DNA of 64,000 nt from positions 36,735,330 to 36,799,329 of the forward strand of contig OZ022239.1 in assembly GCA_963978895.1 (NCBI GenBank), given 5' to 3'. The notes beneath the pieces are model-generated. The model ran no database searches, was not told where the DNA came from, and worked only from the letters and a program-made list of their open reading frames with translations. Numbering within the stretch: position 1 is the stretch's first letter; each line of letters opens with the position of its first letter. Of the stretch, positions 10,389-24,364 are shown in pieces. The DNA is from Erpobdella octoculata. Taxonomy: Eukaryota; Annelida; Clitellata; Hirudinida; Erpobdellidae. The position numbers and the translations under genes are program-made.

Positions 10389-10592
10389 TATATCTATGGT
10401 TTATAATCGAGGCTGATAAACCTCAGAAGATTCATAACTAAGAAAGATCAGAAAAATATACAGTGAGTGTTTACATAACTTCAATCAACCAGTCTTAATT
10501 TCAGTTACTAAGATACAAGTTTATTTTTGATTAAGTGTGTATTTCTTCTAAGTAATAAAGGACCATTTTCAAAGAACCTGAATATTATAACA
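10389..10592 (+). repeat. 3' LTR of R1
   Basis: Nearly identical to 5320-5520, with small differences such as TTTATTTTTGATT for TTTCTTTGATT and CATTTTCAAAG for CATTTAAAAAG. Confidence 0.9.
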
Positions 10593-10623
10593 ATATATAT
10601 ATATATATATATTTTGTGTTTTT

Positions 10624-10806
10624 TGCGTAGCTCGGCAGTAGATTTTCTTTCGTGCATGCTCCGTTAAAAATAACTGCCCATTTTTTGTTTATAATTTTTT
10701 TAACATAAGATTCTAATCTACGGACAACAACTTTGTTTTTTAAGTAAAATTCTTTATTAATTTTCGTAGCGGGCTTACTGTACAGTTTCGGCTCGAAGGC
10801 CATCAT
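10624..10806 (-). CDS. PLE1 N-terminal peptide (left copy)
   Basis: The minus-strand frame starts with ATGATGGCC inside the hammerhead core. It gives a peptide with [20 protein letters not shown] before running into an AT repeat. The conserved FNGAC-x-KE-x-x-x-P-x-Y block is shared with the PLE pieces at 4.1, 16.5, 24.2 and 26.0 kb. It is probably the start of a polyprotein that would continue in a tandem copy. The RT is not downstream here, so this is a fragment. Confidence 0.5.
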
Positions 10807-10814
10807 CAGAGCCC
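10771..10814 (-). ncRNA. Hammerhead ribozyme, PLE1 left copy
   Basis: On the minus strand: GGGCT, CTGATGA, stem II GGC/GCC with a CTTCGA loop, GAAA, stem III CTG/CAG, the GTA cleavage triplet, then AGCCC closing stem I. All core bases of a minimal type I hammerhead are present. Hammerheads of this kind are known from PLE terminal repeats. It is identical in structure to 16404-16447. Confidence 0.85.
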
Positions 10815-10859
10815 TTTAAATAGAAAATAATGAAAATATTCAAAATGGACGAATGTGAA

Positions 10860-11343
10860 AGTCGAACTGAAAATGGAACAATTGCGAAACGTATTTACTT
10901 AAAATAGACGATTAGGAAATAAATATAATTCGAACCGATATAATTGGGATAAAACCAAGAAGAGATAAAATAATGTGAGATAAAATTAAACTGAGGTACA
11001 AGAACAGAAATACTACTGTAAAAACAGAAAACGTGAAGTGAAATTGAGTTAGATATTGGTAGATGTTTGATATGGAATGAGAATCCGTTTTAGAAAGTAT
11101 ATAAACTTACTAGAAATCAACTTCGAAACGGCAGAGCGACCAGCGAAACAACAAACGAGGCAAGCGGAGTTGTTGTGTATGAAAATTAAAATATTGAAGT
11201 ATAAAACCGGAATGAGGGTATAAAAGTATAAGAAATTATAAAAGTATAAAAAATTATAAAAAAATTTATAAAGAATATAAAAAATATAAAAGGTATAAAA
11301 GTTATAAAAATATAAAATTATAAAACTGAGTAAATGCGGCTAT
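10860..11343 (-). other. PLE1 3' non-coding region (left copy)
   Basis: A-rich stretch with many TATAAAA-like units at 11215-11330, mirrored at 15888-16010. I see no further gene. Confidence 0.6.
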
Positions 11344-13737
11344 TCACTTTCGTCTGCGGAATGTTATGTTGCCGCAGTTAGTTAAATGAGGGAATGCTGA
11401 CGAGCAGTCCACACGCACTGATCCGCTGTCATCGCCGGGCGGAACCGCTCGACTAACGCCGCCGGATACCGACGCCTCGACGCCGTGGCCCGGGGTGGAG
11501 CGTAGGTTGGCCTCGCCGGACCCCGGCGCGCCGATGCCATGACTCGGGTTAGAGTGCAGGTTAGCTCCGCTGGGTCCGCCAGACGCCGGCGGAAAGACGC
11601 GAAGAATAGGAGTAGAGTACGTGTCGTCGGAGTCAGACGTCTGCTCCTCGATGCAATGACCCGGAGTGGCGTGAGGGACGGCGTCGCCGGACGTCGAAGA
11701 GGCTGCGTCGACGTAAATTGGAATGTCCGGAAAACTGACAGATTTCGGCTCTCCATATCTGTAGCCAGGTTTAAAAGATAATCTGTCGTTCTCCGAGAAC
11801 CCCTGGTGCGTCACGCGACGACTGAGGCAGCAATCGGAACCCGAGCGACGCGGCGAGTCAGGGACGCGTCGATCAGTGAACCGACCGCCGCGATCAAGGG
11901 CCGAGAACACAGGCCGCTGCGACGGAGGGACGGGTGCGACCGTGGAACCGTCTGACGAAGAATCCGCGTCTGACTCGGTGAGTGGCAGGTCCGGGGAGAC
12001 GTCGCGGAGAAGCCGAATTCCGGACGCAGCGTCCGCTGAGCAATGATCGATATGCGGAGAATTCAATCGTGAGGGTGAAATGGTACGGCCGGAGTGTGAG
12101 TCGATATTGCGGACGCCGCCTCCGCAGCCGGAAGCGTTGACGGGTGTCGAAGGAACGGCGTCTGTATAGGTTGAATTAAGTGGAGGATTGGTAGGTTTTG
12201 GATCGCCGCATCTGTGGTCGGAGGAGGAGAGTATCTCGCCGCCTTCCCGAGTACCTGGGCAGTTAGAACGACGATCGAAGGTTGAGCGACGCGCCGCGCC
12301 GCCAGAGGATCGGCTGATAAGCTGGTTATTAGGGTGAGGTAAACGTTCGTATGGAGTGGAACGACGAGCGTGGTTGTCTATGCGACCGAAAAGCTGCAGA
12401 GTGTGCGCGAAGGCGTCGTCCTGGACGTTAATTGTAGGGCGTTTATTTCGGATAAACAGTGCTTCCAGAATCTTCAGTCGTGTGGGGTCGTTGTTGAATG
12501 AGAGTATTTTTGTGTTTGGGTCCAAAAGTAATCTTGTTGGTTTGACGTTGTGTACGGTTTGTAGATGAGTGCGTATACTGCCACCCTGGATGTGCATTGT
12601 CAGCCGCCTCGCTAACGTGGTCCGAGTGTGGCCTATGTAAGTTTGCGTCGCGGGACGACAGAGAGGACATTGGAACTCATAGACGACGTTGGTTCTTTTG
12701 AGATGGTTCTTGCTAATGTCATTTTTTGACGTCGAGCTGTTGACGGCAACGAGTTGATGAGCTTTCGGACATTTATAAAATATCCGCAGTCTAAGTTGAT
12801 AATGTTCGGGACTGACGATGGAAACATTGTTGCGTATTATGGACGTGATAATCTCCTCGTCTGTTTTATAGTTATTATGCATCTGTGCTTGGTAGAATAA
12901 TGAAATTGTAGATTTATTACATGAGATACCGGGCTGTGGTTCGGTGTTCGAGGACTGAACGACGGAAGGTTTTGGTGATGTAATGAGTTTTCTATTAAGA
13001 AATTTCCGGATTCCATCGTCGACAGTTCGATTACTGAAATTATTGTTGATTAGAACTTTTTTGATACGTTCGACTTCGGTATGGAATTCTTCCCAGTCGT
13101 TGGTTATCTTGTAGGCTCTATGCAGATAGTTTTGAATAACGCTCTGCTTGTATTTTTCTGGGCAGAATCCGTCTGCGTTCAGAGTTGCACCGTTTGACGT
13201 TGGCTTAGAGTAAGTACCAAGTTTTAGTTGGTTTTCAAGTGTTGAGACTGTGACGTCTAAGAACGGGAGCTGTTTGTTGATATCGCTTAGTTGATACGTA
13301 AAACGTAGAACGGAGTGATTTTCGAGCGTAGCTATCAGAGTGTTTATTTCCGTGTTGTTTTCGCACATAACAAATATGTCGTCGACATATCGTGCGTAGA
13401 GATTAGGTTTTTTTATGATGCCGCCGAACACTGTTTCTTCGACGTAGCCCATGTAAAATTCGGCGAAGGTGGGACCGAGCGGAGAGCCCATTGCTACACC
13501 GTCGGTTTGGAGATATAGTTCGCCGTTTGGATGAAGAAAGGGTACGTCGACTGTACAGATCCGAAGAAGATCTGCCATGACTGCGCGATCTATTCTGGGT
13601 GGAGACTTGCTATCGTAGACGTAGTTTAATATGATTTCAATTGTTTCATCGACCTGATAAAAAACTGCGGGTCTGCGCCGGGCGTCATCGCCACAATGGA
13701 CGTAGAAAGCCTGTTCACAAATGTACCAGTTGCCCAA
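11344..13737 (-). CDS. PLE1 reverse transcriptase plus GIY-YIG endonuclease (5'-truncated)
   Basis: The frame has 797 codons. Residues 1-30 are an accident of the palindrome, being the antisense of the right arm; true PLE sequence starts at about residue 31 (ETIEIILNYVYDSK). RT motifs follow: TDGVAMGSPLGPTFAEFYMG and the catalytic YARYVDDIF (YVDD about 117-120), then LPFLDVTV. A Cys-pair segment (FQCPLC) and the GIY-YIG core YIGHTRTTLARRLTMH come next, with the substrate-nicking nuclease fold typical of Penelope elements. The last roughly 330 residues are Pro/Ser/Gly-rich and GC-rich, with repeated PGHG-x-EA-like units. The N-terminal part of the RT is missing, so this copy is probably inactive alone. 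Confidence 0.88.
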   Translation of the reverse strand: MGNWYICEQAFYVHCGDDARRRPAVFYQVDETIEIILNYVYDSKSPPRIDRAVMADLLRICTVDVPFLHPNGELYLQTDGVAMGSPLGPTFAEFYMGYVEETVFGGIIKKPNLYARYVDDIFVMCENNTEINTLIATLENHSVLRFTYQLSDINKQLPFLDVTVSTLENQLKLGTYSKPTSNGATLNADGFCPEKYKQSVIQNYLHRAYKITNDWEEFHTEVERIKKVLINNNFSNRTVDDGIRKFLNRKLITSPKPSVVQSSNTEPQPGISCNKSTISLFYQAQMHNNYKTDEEIITSIIRNNVSIVSPEHYQLRLRIFYKCPKAHQLVAVNSSTSKNDISKNHLKRTNVVYEFQCPLCRPATQTYIGHTRTTLARRLTMHIQGGSIRTHLQTVHNVKPTRLLLDPNTKILSFNNDPTRLKILEALFIRNKRPTINVQDDAFAHTLQLFGRIDNHARRSTPYERLPHPNNQLISRSSGGAARRSTFDRRSNCPGTREGGEILSSSDHRCGDPKPTNPPLNSTYTDAVPSTPVNASGCGGGVRNIDSHSGRTISPSRLNSPHIDHCSADAASGIRLLRDVSPDLPLTESDADSSSDGSTVAPVPPSQRPVFSALDRGGRFTDRRVPDSPRRSGSDCCLSRRVTHQGFSENDRLSFKPGYRYGEPKSVSFPDIPIYVDAASSTSGDAVPHATPGHCIEEQTSDSDDTYSTPILRVFPPASGGPSGANLHSNPSHGIGAPGSGEANLRSTPGHGVEASVSGGVSRAVPPGDDSGSVRVDCSSAFPHLTNCGNITFRRRK

Positions 13738-14300
13738 ACAATTGAAATCATATTAAACTACGTCTACGATAGCAAGTCGAAGAAACAGTGTTCGGCGGCA
13801 TCATAAAAAAACCTAATCTCTACGCACGATATGTCGACGACATATTTGTTATGTGCGAAAACAACACGGAAATAAACACTCTGATAGCTACGCTCGAAAA
13901 TCACTCCGTTCTACGTTTTACGTATCAACTAAGCGATATCAACAAACAGCTCCCGTTCTTAGACGTCACAGTCTCAACACTTGAAAACCAACTAAAACTT
14001 GGTACTTACTCTAAGCCAACGTCAAACGGTGCAACTCTGAACGCAGACGGATTCTGCCCAGAAAAATACAAGCAGAGCGTTATTCAAAACTATCTGCATA
14101 GAGCCTACAAGATAACCAACGACTGGGAAGAATTCCATACCGAAGTCGAACGTATCAAAAAAGTTCTAATCAACAATAATTTCAGTAATCGAACTGTCGA
14201 CGATGGAATCCGAAATTTCTTAATAGAAAACTCATTACATCACCAAAACCTTCCGTCGTTCAGTCCTCGAACACCGAACCACAGCCCGGTATCTCATGTA
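13666..14300 (+). pseudogene. PLE1 RT fragment with deletion and frameshift (right copy)
   Basis: The frame through the ATG at 13696 reads GVIATMDVESLFTNVPVAQT, the RT motif A region, and continues to YVYDSKS at 13778. A 164-bp deletion relative to the left arm then shifts the frame. The remainder resumes at about 13782 with EETVFGGIIKK and YARYVDDIF. A 1-bp loss near 14211 shifts the frame again, so the downstream GIY-YIG part is out of frame with the RT. Not functional. Confidence 0.85.
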
Positions 14301-14335
14301 ATAAATCTACAATTTCATTATTCTACCAAGCACAG

Positions 14336-15874
14336 ATGCATAATAACTATAAAACAGACGAGGAGATTATCACGTCCATAATACGCAACAATGTTTCCAT
14401 CGTCAGTCCCGAACGTTATCAACTTAGACTGCGGATATTTTATAAATGTCCGAAAGCTCATCAACTCGTTGCCGTCAACAGCTCGACGTCAAAAAATGAC
14501 ATTAGCAAGAACCATCTCAAAAGAACCAACGTCGTCTATGAGTTCCAATGTCCTCTCTGTCGTCCCGCGACGCAAACTTACATAGGCCACACTCGGACCA
14601 CGTTAGCGAGGCGGCTGACAATGCACATCCAGGGTGGCAGTATACGCACTCATCTACAAACCGTACACAACGTCAAACCAACAAGATTACTTTTGGACCC
14701 AAACACAAAAATACTCTCATTCAACAACGACCCCACACGACTGAAGATTCTGGAAGCACTGTTTATCCAAAATAAACGCCCTACAATTAACGTCCAGGAC
14801 GACGCCTTCGCGCACACTCTGCAGCTTTTCGGTCGCATAGACAACCACGCTCGTCGTTCCACTCCATACGAACGTTTACCTCACCCTAATAACCAGCTTA
14901 TCAGCCGATCCTCTGGCGGCGCGGCGCGTCGCTCAACCTTCGATCGTCGTTCTAACTGCCCAGGTACTCGGGAAGGCGGCGAGATACTCTCCTCCTCCGA
15001 CCACAGATGCGGCGATCCAAAACCTACCAATCCTCCACTTAATTCAACCTATACAGACGCCGTTCCTTCGACACCCGTCAACGCTTCCGGCTGCGGAGGC
15101 GGCGTCCGCAATATCGACTCACACTCCGGCCGTACCATTTCACCCTCACGATTGAATTCTCCGCATATCGATCATTGCTCAGCGGACGCTGCGTCCGGAA
15201 TTCGGCTTCTCCGCGACGTCTCCCCGGACCTGCCACTCACCGAGTCAGACGCGGATTCTTCGTCAGACGGTTCCACGGTCGCACCCGTCCCTCCGTCGCA
15301 GCGGCCTGTGTTCTCGGCCCTTGATCGCGGCGGTCGGTTCACTGATCGACGCGTCCCTGACTCGCCGCGTCGCTCGGGTTCCGATTGCTGCCTCAGTCGT
15401 CGCGTGACGCACCAGGGGTTCTCGGAGAACGACAGATTATCTTTTAAACCTGGCTACAGATATGGAGAGCCGAAATCTGTCAGTTTTCCGGACATTCCAA
15501 TTTACGTCGACGCAGCCTCTTCGACGTCCGGCGACGCCGTCCCTCACGCCACTCCGGGTCATTGCATCGAGGAGCAGACGTCTGACTCCGACGACACGTA
15601 CTCTACTCCTATTCTTCGCGTCTTTCCGCCGGCGTCTGGCGGACCCAGCGGAGCTAACCTGCACTCTAACCCGAGTCATGGCATCGGCGCGCCGGGGTCC
15701 GGCGAGGCCAACCTACGCTCCACCCCGGGCCACGGCGTCGAGGCGTCGGTATCCGGCGGCGTTAGTCGAGCGGTTCCGCCCGGCGATGACAGCGGATCAG
15801 TGCGTGTGGACTGCTCGTCAGCATTCCCTCATTTAACTAACTGCGGCAACATAACATTCCGCAGACGAAAGTGA
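14336..15874 (+). CDS. PLE1 GIY-YIG endonuclease and low-complexity tail (right copy)
   Basis: Open frame of 512 codons, almost identical to residues 286-797 of the minus-strand copy; the visible differences are R for H in SPERYQL and Q for R in IQNKRP. It contains FQCPLC, YIGHTRTTLARRLTMH and the GC-rich disordered tail. It is separated from its RT by a frameshift, so any product would be an endonuclease without RT. Confidence 0.8.
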   Translation: MHNNYKTDEEIITSIIRNNVSIVSPERYQLRLRIFYKCPKAHQLVAVNSSTSKNDISKNHLKRTNVVYEFQCPLCRPATQTYIGHTRTTLARRLTMHIQGGSIRTHLQTVHNVKPTRLLLDPNTKILSFNNDPTRLKILEALFIQNKRPTINVQDDAFAHTLQLFGRIDNHARRSTPYERLPHPNNQLISRSSGGAARRSTFDRRSNCPGTREGGEILSSSDHRCGDPKPTNPPLNSTYTDAVPSTPVNASGCGGGVRNIDSHSGRTISPSRLNSPHIDHCSADAASGIRLLRDVSPDLPLTESDADSSSDGSTVAPVPPSQRPVFSALDRGGRFTDRRVPDSPRRSGSDCCLSRRVTHQGFSENDRLSFKPGYRYGEPKSVSFPDIPIYVDAASSTSGDAVPHATPGHCIEEQTSDSDDTYSTPILRVFPPASGGPSGANLHSNPSHGIGAPGSGEANLRSTPGHGVEASVSGGVSRAVPPGDDSGSVRVDCSSAFPHLTNCGNITFRRRK

Positions 15875-16403
15875 ATAGCCGCATTTACTCAGTTTTATAA
15901 TTTTATATTTTTATAACTTTTATACCTTTTATATTTTTTATATTCTTTATAAATTTTTTTATAATTTTTTATACTTTTATAATTTCTTATACTTTTATAC
16001 CCTCATTCCGGTTTTATACTTCAATATTTTAATTTTCATACACAACAACTCCGCTTGCCTCGTTTGTTGTTTCGCTGGTCGCTCTGCCGTTTCGAAGTTG
16101 ATTTCTAGTAAGTTTATATACTTTCTAAAACGGATTCTCATTCCATATCAAACATCTACCAATATCTAACTCAATTTCACTTCACGTTTTCTGTTTTTAC
16201 AGTAGTATTTCTGTTCTTGTACCTCAGTTTAATTTTATCTCACATTATTTTATCTCTTCTTGGTTTTATCCCAATTATATCGGTTCGAATTATATTTATT
16301 TCCTAATCGTCTATTTTAAGTAAATACGTTTCGCAATTGTTCCATTTTCAGTTCGACTTTCACATTCGTCCATTTTGAATATTTTCATTATTTTCTATTT
16401 AAA
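15875..16403 (+). other. PLE1 3' non-coding region (right copy)
   Basis: T-rich mirror of 10815-11343. No gene seen. Confidence 0.6.
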
Positions 16404-16411
16404 GGGCTCTG

Positions 16412-17010
<599 letters not shown>

Positions 17011-17017
17011 TATATAT

Positions 17018-17310
17018 TAATTGTGGACATTAGTATAACAAACAAGCTATAATTTTTTAAAATTTAAACGTGGGGCGCCATTCCTATTTACAAAAGCGTT
17101 TTATCCTGTTTAAAAAATAGCAGATGGTTAGTTATAGTAAAAGGCGCTCCACGTTTTAAGTTTTAAAAAAATTACGGCTTGTTCGTTAAACGAATGTCCA
17201 CAATTAATGCATGCCTCAATCAAAACAATTCTCACACAGCCCAGAGAAGAATTATTTTCTTCTTTTCAGTTCACAAAAACGTGGTAATTTAAAAAGTTTT
17301 TTTTTTAATT
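17018..17310. mobile_element. Fold-back MITE-A, copy 1 (left half truncated)
   Basis: TTAATTGTGGACATT plus about 50 more bases at the left is the inverse of the sequence ending ATGTCCACAATTAA at about 17204. The loop includes the ACGTGGGGCGCC / GGCGCTCCACGT pair. Downstream flank to 17310 (ATGCCTC, CACACAGCCCAGAGAA, GTTCACAAAAACGTGG) matches the outer arm of the full copy at 54276-54625. Confidence 0.75.
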
Positions 17311-17439
17311 TTTTTAAAATGTTTACTGTGTTCCATTTCTGCTGGAATAATTCTGACTACTGAATACGTTGAGTGTAATAGTGTCGGAGCTTGGTTTTCG
17401 CAAGTGTATGATTTCAAGTTTTTTAGGTAATTAATTTGC

Positions 17440-17840
17440 CAATCTGAATAAAAAAATTTTTATAGTTTTTTTAGAAGTCTTTAAAAATGTCTATCTGCTT
17501 ATGCAAATAAATAAAATAATTTTCCTATTAGCCTAGCAGAATTTTTAAATAAATTGTTCAGATTTTGGTAGAAAAAAACTTTATAACAGTTTTTAAATCT
17601 TATAAAACGTTGGGCGCATATACAAAATGATGTTCCTGTAAATGCGCCCAATTTGTTTCGTTATATAAGATTTAGAAACTGTTCTAATGTATTTTACGAA
17701 CATTTCAACAATTTATTCAAAATTTCTGCCAGGCTAATAGAAAATTATTTTATAGTTTTTAGTGCGCCAGAAAACGTTGTTTTAAAAAATATAATTTTTA
17801 TTATTTCAAATTATTTTCTATTTTTAGTTTTTGATGAGTG
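17440..17840. mobile_element. Fold-back MITE-B, arms about 170 bp
   Basis: The left arm holds TTTCCTATTAGCCTAGCAGA, AATAAATTGTTC and AACGTTGGGCGCAT. The right arm repeats these inverted as ATGCGCCCAATTTG, CAATTTATT and GCCAGGCTAATAGAAAAT. The centre is near 17625. Arms are imperfect. No coding capacity. Confidence 0.7.
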
Positions 17841-18492
17841 AAATTTTGTATTTGTTAATAGGTAAAAGACTTTATAACAGTTTCTTATTTTTATAAATGT
17901 ATGAGGTAAAAATCAAAATCTTTACTCTTTAGCTTCCAAAAATAGCTGATAACCGGAGAGGAGTTAGTCGAAGTTACAATTTTCAACAATTTTCTAAAAC
18001 TTCGTCTTTATTTAATTTATATATTTTTTTCAAAATCTTAGGGAATGCAACCGCCCCATGCCTTCTTATTAACCTGTTTCTAAAACTTGCTTATTATTTA
18101 TGTTTTATAATGAAATTTTCAAAACTCTCTGGGGGAGCAACGGCCCCTAGCATCCCCCAATAACTAGTTTCTAAAATTTTGTTTTTGTTTTTTTAAAAAC
18201 ATTTTTTTTAAATCTTGTGAAGAAACAACCGTCCCCTGCCTCCTCCAAAAAACCGGAATGGAGAATGGGTAGTCGGAGTTACAAAATAAGAAAATTGCCA
18301 TCGAGTTCTGAGCTATATTAAAAGTTTCAGAGCTGTAACTTGTCGGACAATGGTCTAAAATTTGATTGCAAAATTTTTCGGACCGACAAACAAACGAACA
18401 TACAAAAAAATAGCCTAATAAAAACGTTGTAATAATTAGAATGCACGAAAGATTTTTTCTTCTTTCAAGTTATTTAAATTTGCTTTTTTCAG
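17841..18492 (+). other. Intron or 5' flank of the Ig-like gene; no gene seen
   Basis: AT-rich, with three related stretches (around 18050, 18130 and 18230) containing GAGCAACGGCCCC-like motifs. It ends in the acceptor TTTTTTCAG at 18484-18492. Confidence 0.5.
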
Positions 18493-18807
18493 AAGATCCA
18501 ATGACAATGGATTTTATTAAAAGCGAAACAACTCCGGAACTTTTAAGTTTTCAATGCACCGTTCAAGCCGTAATGAATAAGGCTTATTTGTTTTCACAAC
18601 TTACTATATTCGGCGATTGTCTTGAAACTAACAAGACTATGACATACGATGACTCTGACGATAACATCGTTAATATGAAGCTGGAGTTAGAAACGGAGTC
18701 GGGCTGCTGGAACCTTCTCGAAGTCACCTGTGTGTGGCAAATTTTCGAAAGAGAAACCCAAACCTTACTGGCCGAAAAAAAAGTTAATGCAATTGCAGAA
18801 AATATTG
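18493..18807 (+). CDS. Predicted exon A, Ig-like domain of a surface protein
   Basis: First recognisable exon of a plus-strand spliced gene that I do not recognise. The acceptor is TTTTTTCAG and the donor G|GTTAGT; both boundaries are phase 1 and the exon is 315 nt, open throughout. The 105-residue unit has the pattern FQCTVQA ... SQLTI ... GDC ... LEVTCVW ... KKVNA. Its paired Cys and the last-strand pattern resemble an Ig fold, and exon C repeats the same layout. One N-glycosylation motif (NKT) is present. No signal peptide lies in this exon, so 5' exons must lie upstream of or outside what I can recognise. The inferred role is extracellular adhesion or recognition. A database structure search would be needed to confirm the fold. 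Confidence 0.6.
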
Positions 18808-21238
<2,431 letters not shown>

Positions 21239-22405
21239 CTAGCAGTGCCCGTAGCGGCTTCGCTTGCATGAAATTAGAGAATTTGAACCGTGCATACGTA
21301 GTAAAGTACCGCACGGATCAATTTTTTAGGTCTCGGCTAGCCCGTCGACAACTTGGCCCAGCCCGTTTCAAAAACCGAAATTCTTGGCCCGACACGGCCT
21401 GTCTAATATGGGCCCGGCCCGTTTTTACAGGCCTAGAAGTTATATTATCTTGATGAAAAACTTCGGCCCGTCCCACCTTGACTTCAGGTTTAGCCCGGCC
21501 CGTCTGAACACCCTAAAATCACTAAAATGTCTATATACTTGGTTAAAAATCTCGGCCCGTCCCACCTTGATTTAAGGTATGAAGACCGTAAAATAACGGC
21601 TTGGTCCGTCCGTCCGGTGATAAACTGAACTTATCTACTTTTAACCGGCACAAAACCTCAAAAAACTAATTTTCACATCTGTAGCACTTAAAGTTTTTGA
21701 GTAGCAGTTATTTTAAAATCAAATAACCCTTTTTCCACTTCACATTTGAGGTTCTGGAAACCAAAATTTCCAAAAATAGTGAAACACGTATATCATTATT
21801 TTTAGAGTAGAAACTAAATACTAATTTTACTTTTGTAGCATTTACAGTTTTTGAGTAGCAGTTACTTTAAAAACCAAGTAACCTTATTTTCCACCCCATA
21901 TTTGAAGTCCTGGAAAACAAATTTTCAAAAAATGGTAAAACACGTATATCATTATTTCTGGCGTAGAAACCAAATACTAATTTTTACTCCTGTAGCATCT
22001 ACATTTTCGAGTAGCAGTTACTTTAAAAACCATATAACCTTATTTTCCACCCCACATTTGAGGTCCTGGAAACCGAATTTTAAAAAAATGGTAAAACACG
22101 TATATCTTTATTTTTAGAATAAAAACTAAATACTAATTTTTACATCTGTGGTATTTACAGTTTTTGAGTAGCAGTTACTTTAAAAAACAAATAACCATAT
22201 TTTCCACCCCACATTTGAAGTCCTGGAAACCAAATTTTCAAAAAATGCAAAAACACGTATTTCATTATTTTTGGAGTAGAAACTAAATACTAATTTTTAC
22301 TCCTGTAGCATTCACAGTTTTTGAGTAGCAGCTACTTTAAAAACCAAATAACCCAATTTTCCAACCCACATTTGAGGTCCGGGAAAACGAATTTTCAAAA
22401 AATGG
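21239..22405 (-). mobile_element. Helitron-like element with five 156-bp satellite units
   Basis: Read on the minus strand it ends at 21239 with GGGCACTGCTAG followed by T, a Helitron-type terminus. Next inward is a GC-rich block of GGCCCGTCCCACCTTGA-type repeats (21330-21600). Five tandem units of about 156 bp then follow, each with GTAGCA-T-ACAGTTTTTGAGTAGCAGTTAC, CACCCCA and TTCAAAAAATGGT. It is the inverse of 54870-56355. The 5' end is lost at a (GTAT)n array. Satellites of this length inside Helitron-like elements with CTGA repeats are known from invertebrates (the pearl/HINE type, recalled). Confidence 0.7.
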
Positions 22406-22772
22406 TGTATGTATGTATGTATGTATGTATGTATGTATGTATGTATGTATGTATGTATGTATGTATGTATGTATGTATGTATGTATGTATGTATGTATGT
22501 ATGTATGTATGTATGTATGTATGTATGTATGTATGTATGTATGTATGTATGTATGTATGTATGTATGTATGTATGTATGTATGTATGTATGTATGTATGT
22601 ATGTATGTATGTATGTATGTATGTATGTATGTATGTATGTATGTATGTATGTATGTATGTATGTATGTATGTATGTATGTATGTATGTATGTATGTATGT
22701 ATGTATGTATGTATGTATGTATGTATGTATGTATGTATGTATGTATGTATGTATGTATGTATGTATGTATGT
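22406..22772 (+). repeat. (TATG)n microsatellite, about 367 bp
   Basis: Perfect tetranucleotide repeat. Cys-Met-Tyr-Val frames over it are artefacts. Confidence 0.97.
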
Positions 22773-22939
22773 AGAATCGGATCTAAGGGGGGGACTGAGA
22801 GCGAAAAAATAAGCGGGAAAGCGACAGGGAATGGATAACGACTGGGAGCGGGAGCGCAAGCGGGAAGAAAACGGGAGCGAAAAAGAAACGCATTCGGTAA
22901 ACCTCTAAAAACCCCGGGCAACGCCGGGTGCCCCGCTAG
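22773..22939 (+). mobile_element. Helitron-like 3' end with minisatellite
   Basis: Short GC minisatellite, AAACCTCTAAAAACC, hairpin CCCGGGCAACGCCGGG, TGCCCCGCTAG, then T. Complete Helitron-type 3' terminus. Confidence 0.7.
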
Positions 22940-23284
22940 TGTACTATAAATTACGGACATATTAAAATAAACTAATATAACTAAAATTAACTGTCTTCAA
23001 ATTTAATGAATAATGTTATTCTTATTATTACGTTTTATACATAAATAGACGTTTCAAAGTAAAATTAAACAGACATAAAATTATACAGATATTATGGAAT
23101 ATATCGTGAATTACAGGACAACTTAAACTAAACTATTATAACTAAAATTAATTTCTTATGATTTCACAGGCATTACATCAAATATAAAAGTTACACAAAA
23201 TTAATTTTAATTGCAATCATGCTATAGTATGGTTAATAGACGTTTAAAAGTCAAATGAGATTACATGAAGTTTTACTATGTATA
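22940..23284 (+). other. Intron sequence; no gene seen
   Basis: AT-rich. Two related stretches (TATAACTAAAATTAA near 22978 and 23138, each followed by sequence around ATAGACGTTT) suggest an old local duplication. Confidence 0.4.
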
Positions 23285-23405
23285 CTAGCGGGGTGCCCGG
23301 CGTTGCCCGGGCTTTTTAGAGGTTTTTCTATCGTTTTTCTCTCACGCTCCCGTTTCCTTTCCCGCTTGCTCTCACGCTCCCGGTCGCTTTCCCACTTTTC
23401 GACCA
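23285..23405 (-). mobile_element. Helitron-like 3' end, minus strand
   Basis: CTAG at 23285-23288 with the hairpin GCCCGGCGTTGCCCGGGC and AGAGGTTTTTCTA. It is the inverse of 22939 and similar ends. Confidence 0.65.
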
Positions 23406-23548
23406 CCTAGAGCTCTAAAACTTTCAGGAAGGTTTTATTTTGGATGGCAATACATGAATTTAATGTTTCCGACATGAATTAGGCCTTAAATCAATTAATA
23501 TTAATCAAATCAAATTAATCAGACAGTTCAAGATATTCTTTTATAGGA

Positions 23549-23748
<200 letters not shown>

Positions 23749-23936
23749 TTTCTATCTGTTGCATTTTCCTATGAAAAGGACAAAATTGCAACTCTTTGTT
23801 TTTCCATTATAACTTTTTAAAAAAATATTCTAAGTAGCCGACAACCTAAATTCAGACCTACCAAATATATAAAAAAAAATTTGCATAAAAATCGGTTCAG
23901 CCGTTTCGGAGAAGTTTGAAGTCAAACACCATGACA

Positions 23937-24311
<375 letters not shown>

Positions 24312-24320
24312 AATATTATA

Positions 24321-24364
24321 GGCTTATAGATCTATTTCGTTAATTTTTTGCCATCTTTAGAGCC
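24321..24364 (-). ncRNA. Degenerate hammerhead of PLE2 (left copy)
   Basis: On the minus strand: GGCT, CTAAAGA, a broken stem II (TGGC against TAAC), GAAA, TAGATCTA stem III, TA, AGCC. The core changes CTAAAGA and loss of stem II pairing suggest inactivity. Confidence 0.6.

Larger units (their letters stand above)
5320..10592 (+). mobile_element. Ty3/Gypsy LTR retrotransposon R1
   Basis: Two direct repeats of about 200 bp (5320-5520 and 10389-10592) flank a single gag-pol frame. The repeats differ at roughly five places by eye, so the insertion is not brand new. The primer site follows the 5' LTR directly and a purine-rich tract precedes the 3' LTR. Domain order is Gag, zinc knuckle, protease, RT, RNase H, integrase, which is the Ty3/Gypsy order. 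It sits in an AT dinucleotide tract, so the target duplication cannot be defined. Confidence 0.93.
10600..13646 (-). mobile_element. Penelope-like element PLE1, left inverted arm
   Basis: The segment is the reverse complement of 13736-16573 apart from a few changes. Coordinates of matching bases sum to about 27218. Reading on the minus strand the order is RT, GIY-YIG, low-complexity tail, A-rich 3' part with TATAAAA repeats, hammerhead, N-terminal peptide. It joins the right arm at about 13646 inside the RT gene. The outer end abuts the R1 LTR and a short AT repeat. Confidence 0.9.

Noticed and set aside
11539..11781. Small GC-rich ORFs antisense to the PLE1 tail (also 15437-15679)
   Set aside because: Mirror images of each other because the locus is a palindrome, and fully explained by the GC-rich tail on the other strand.
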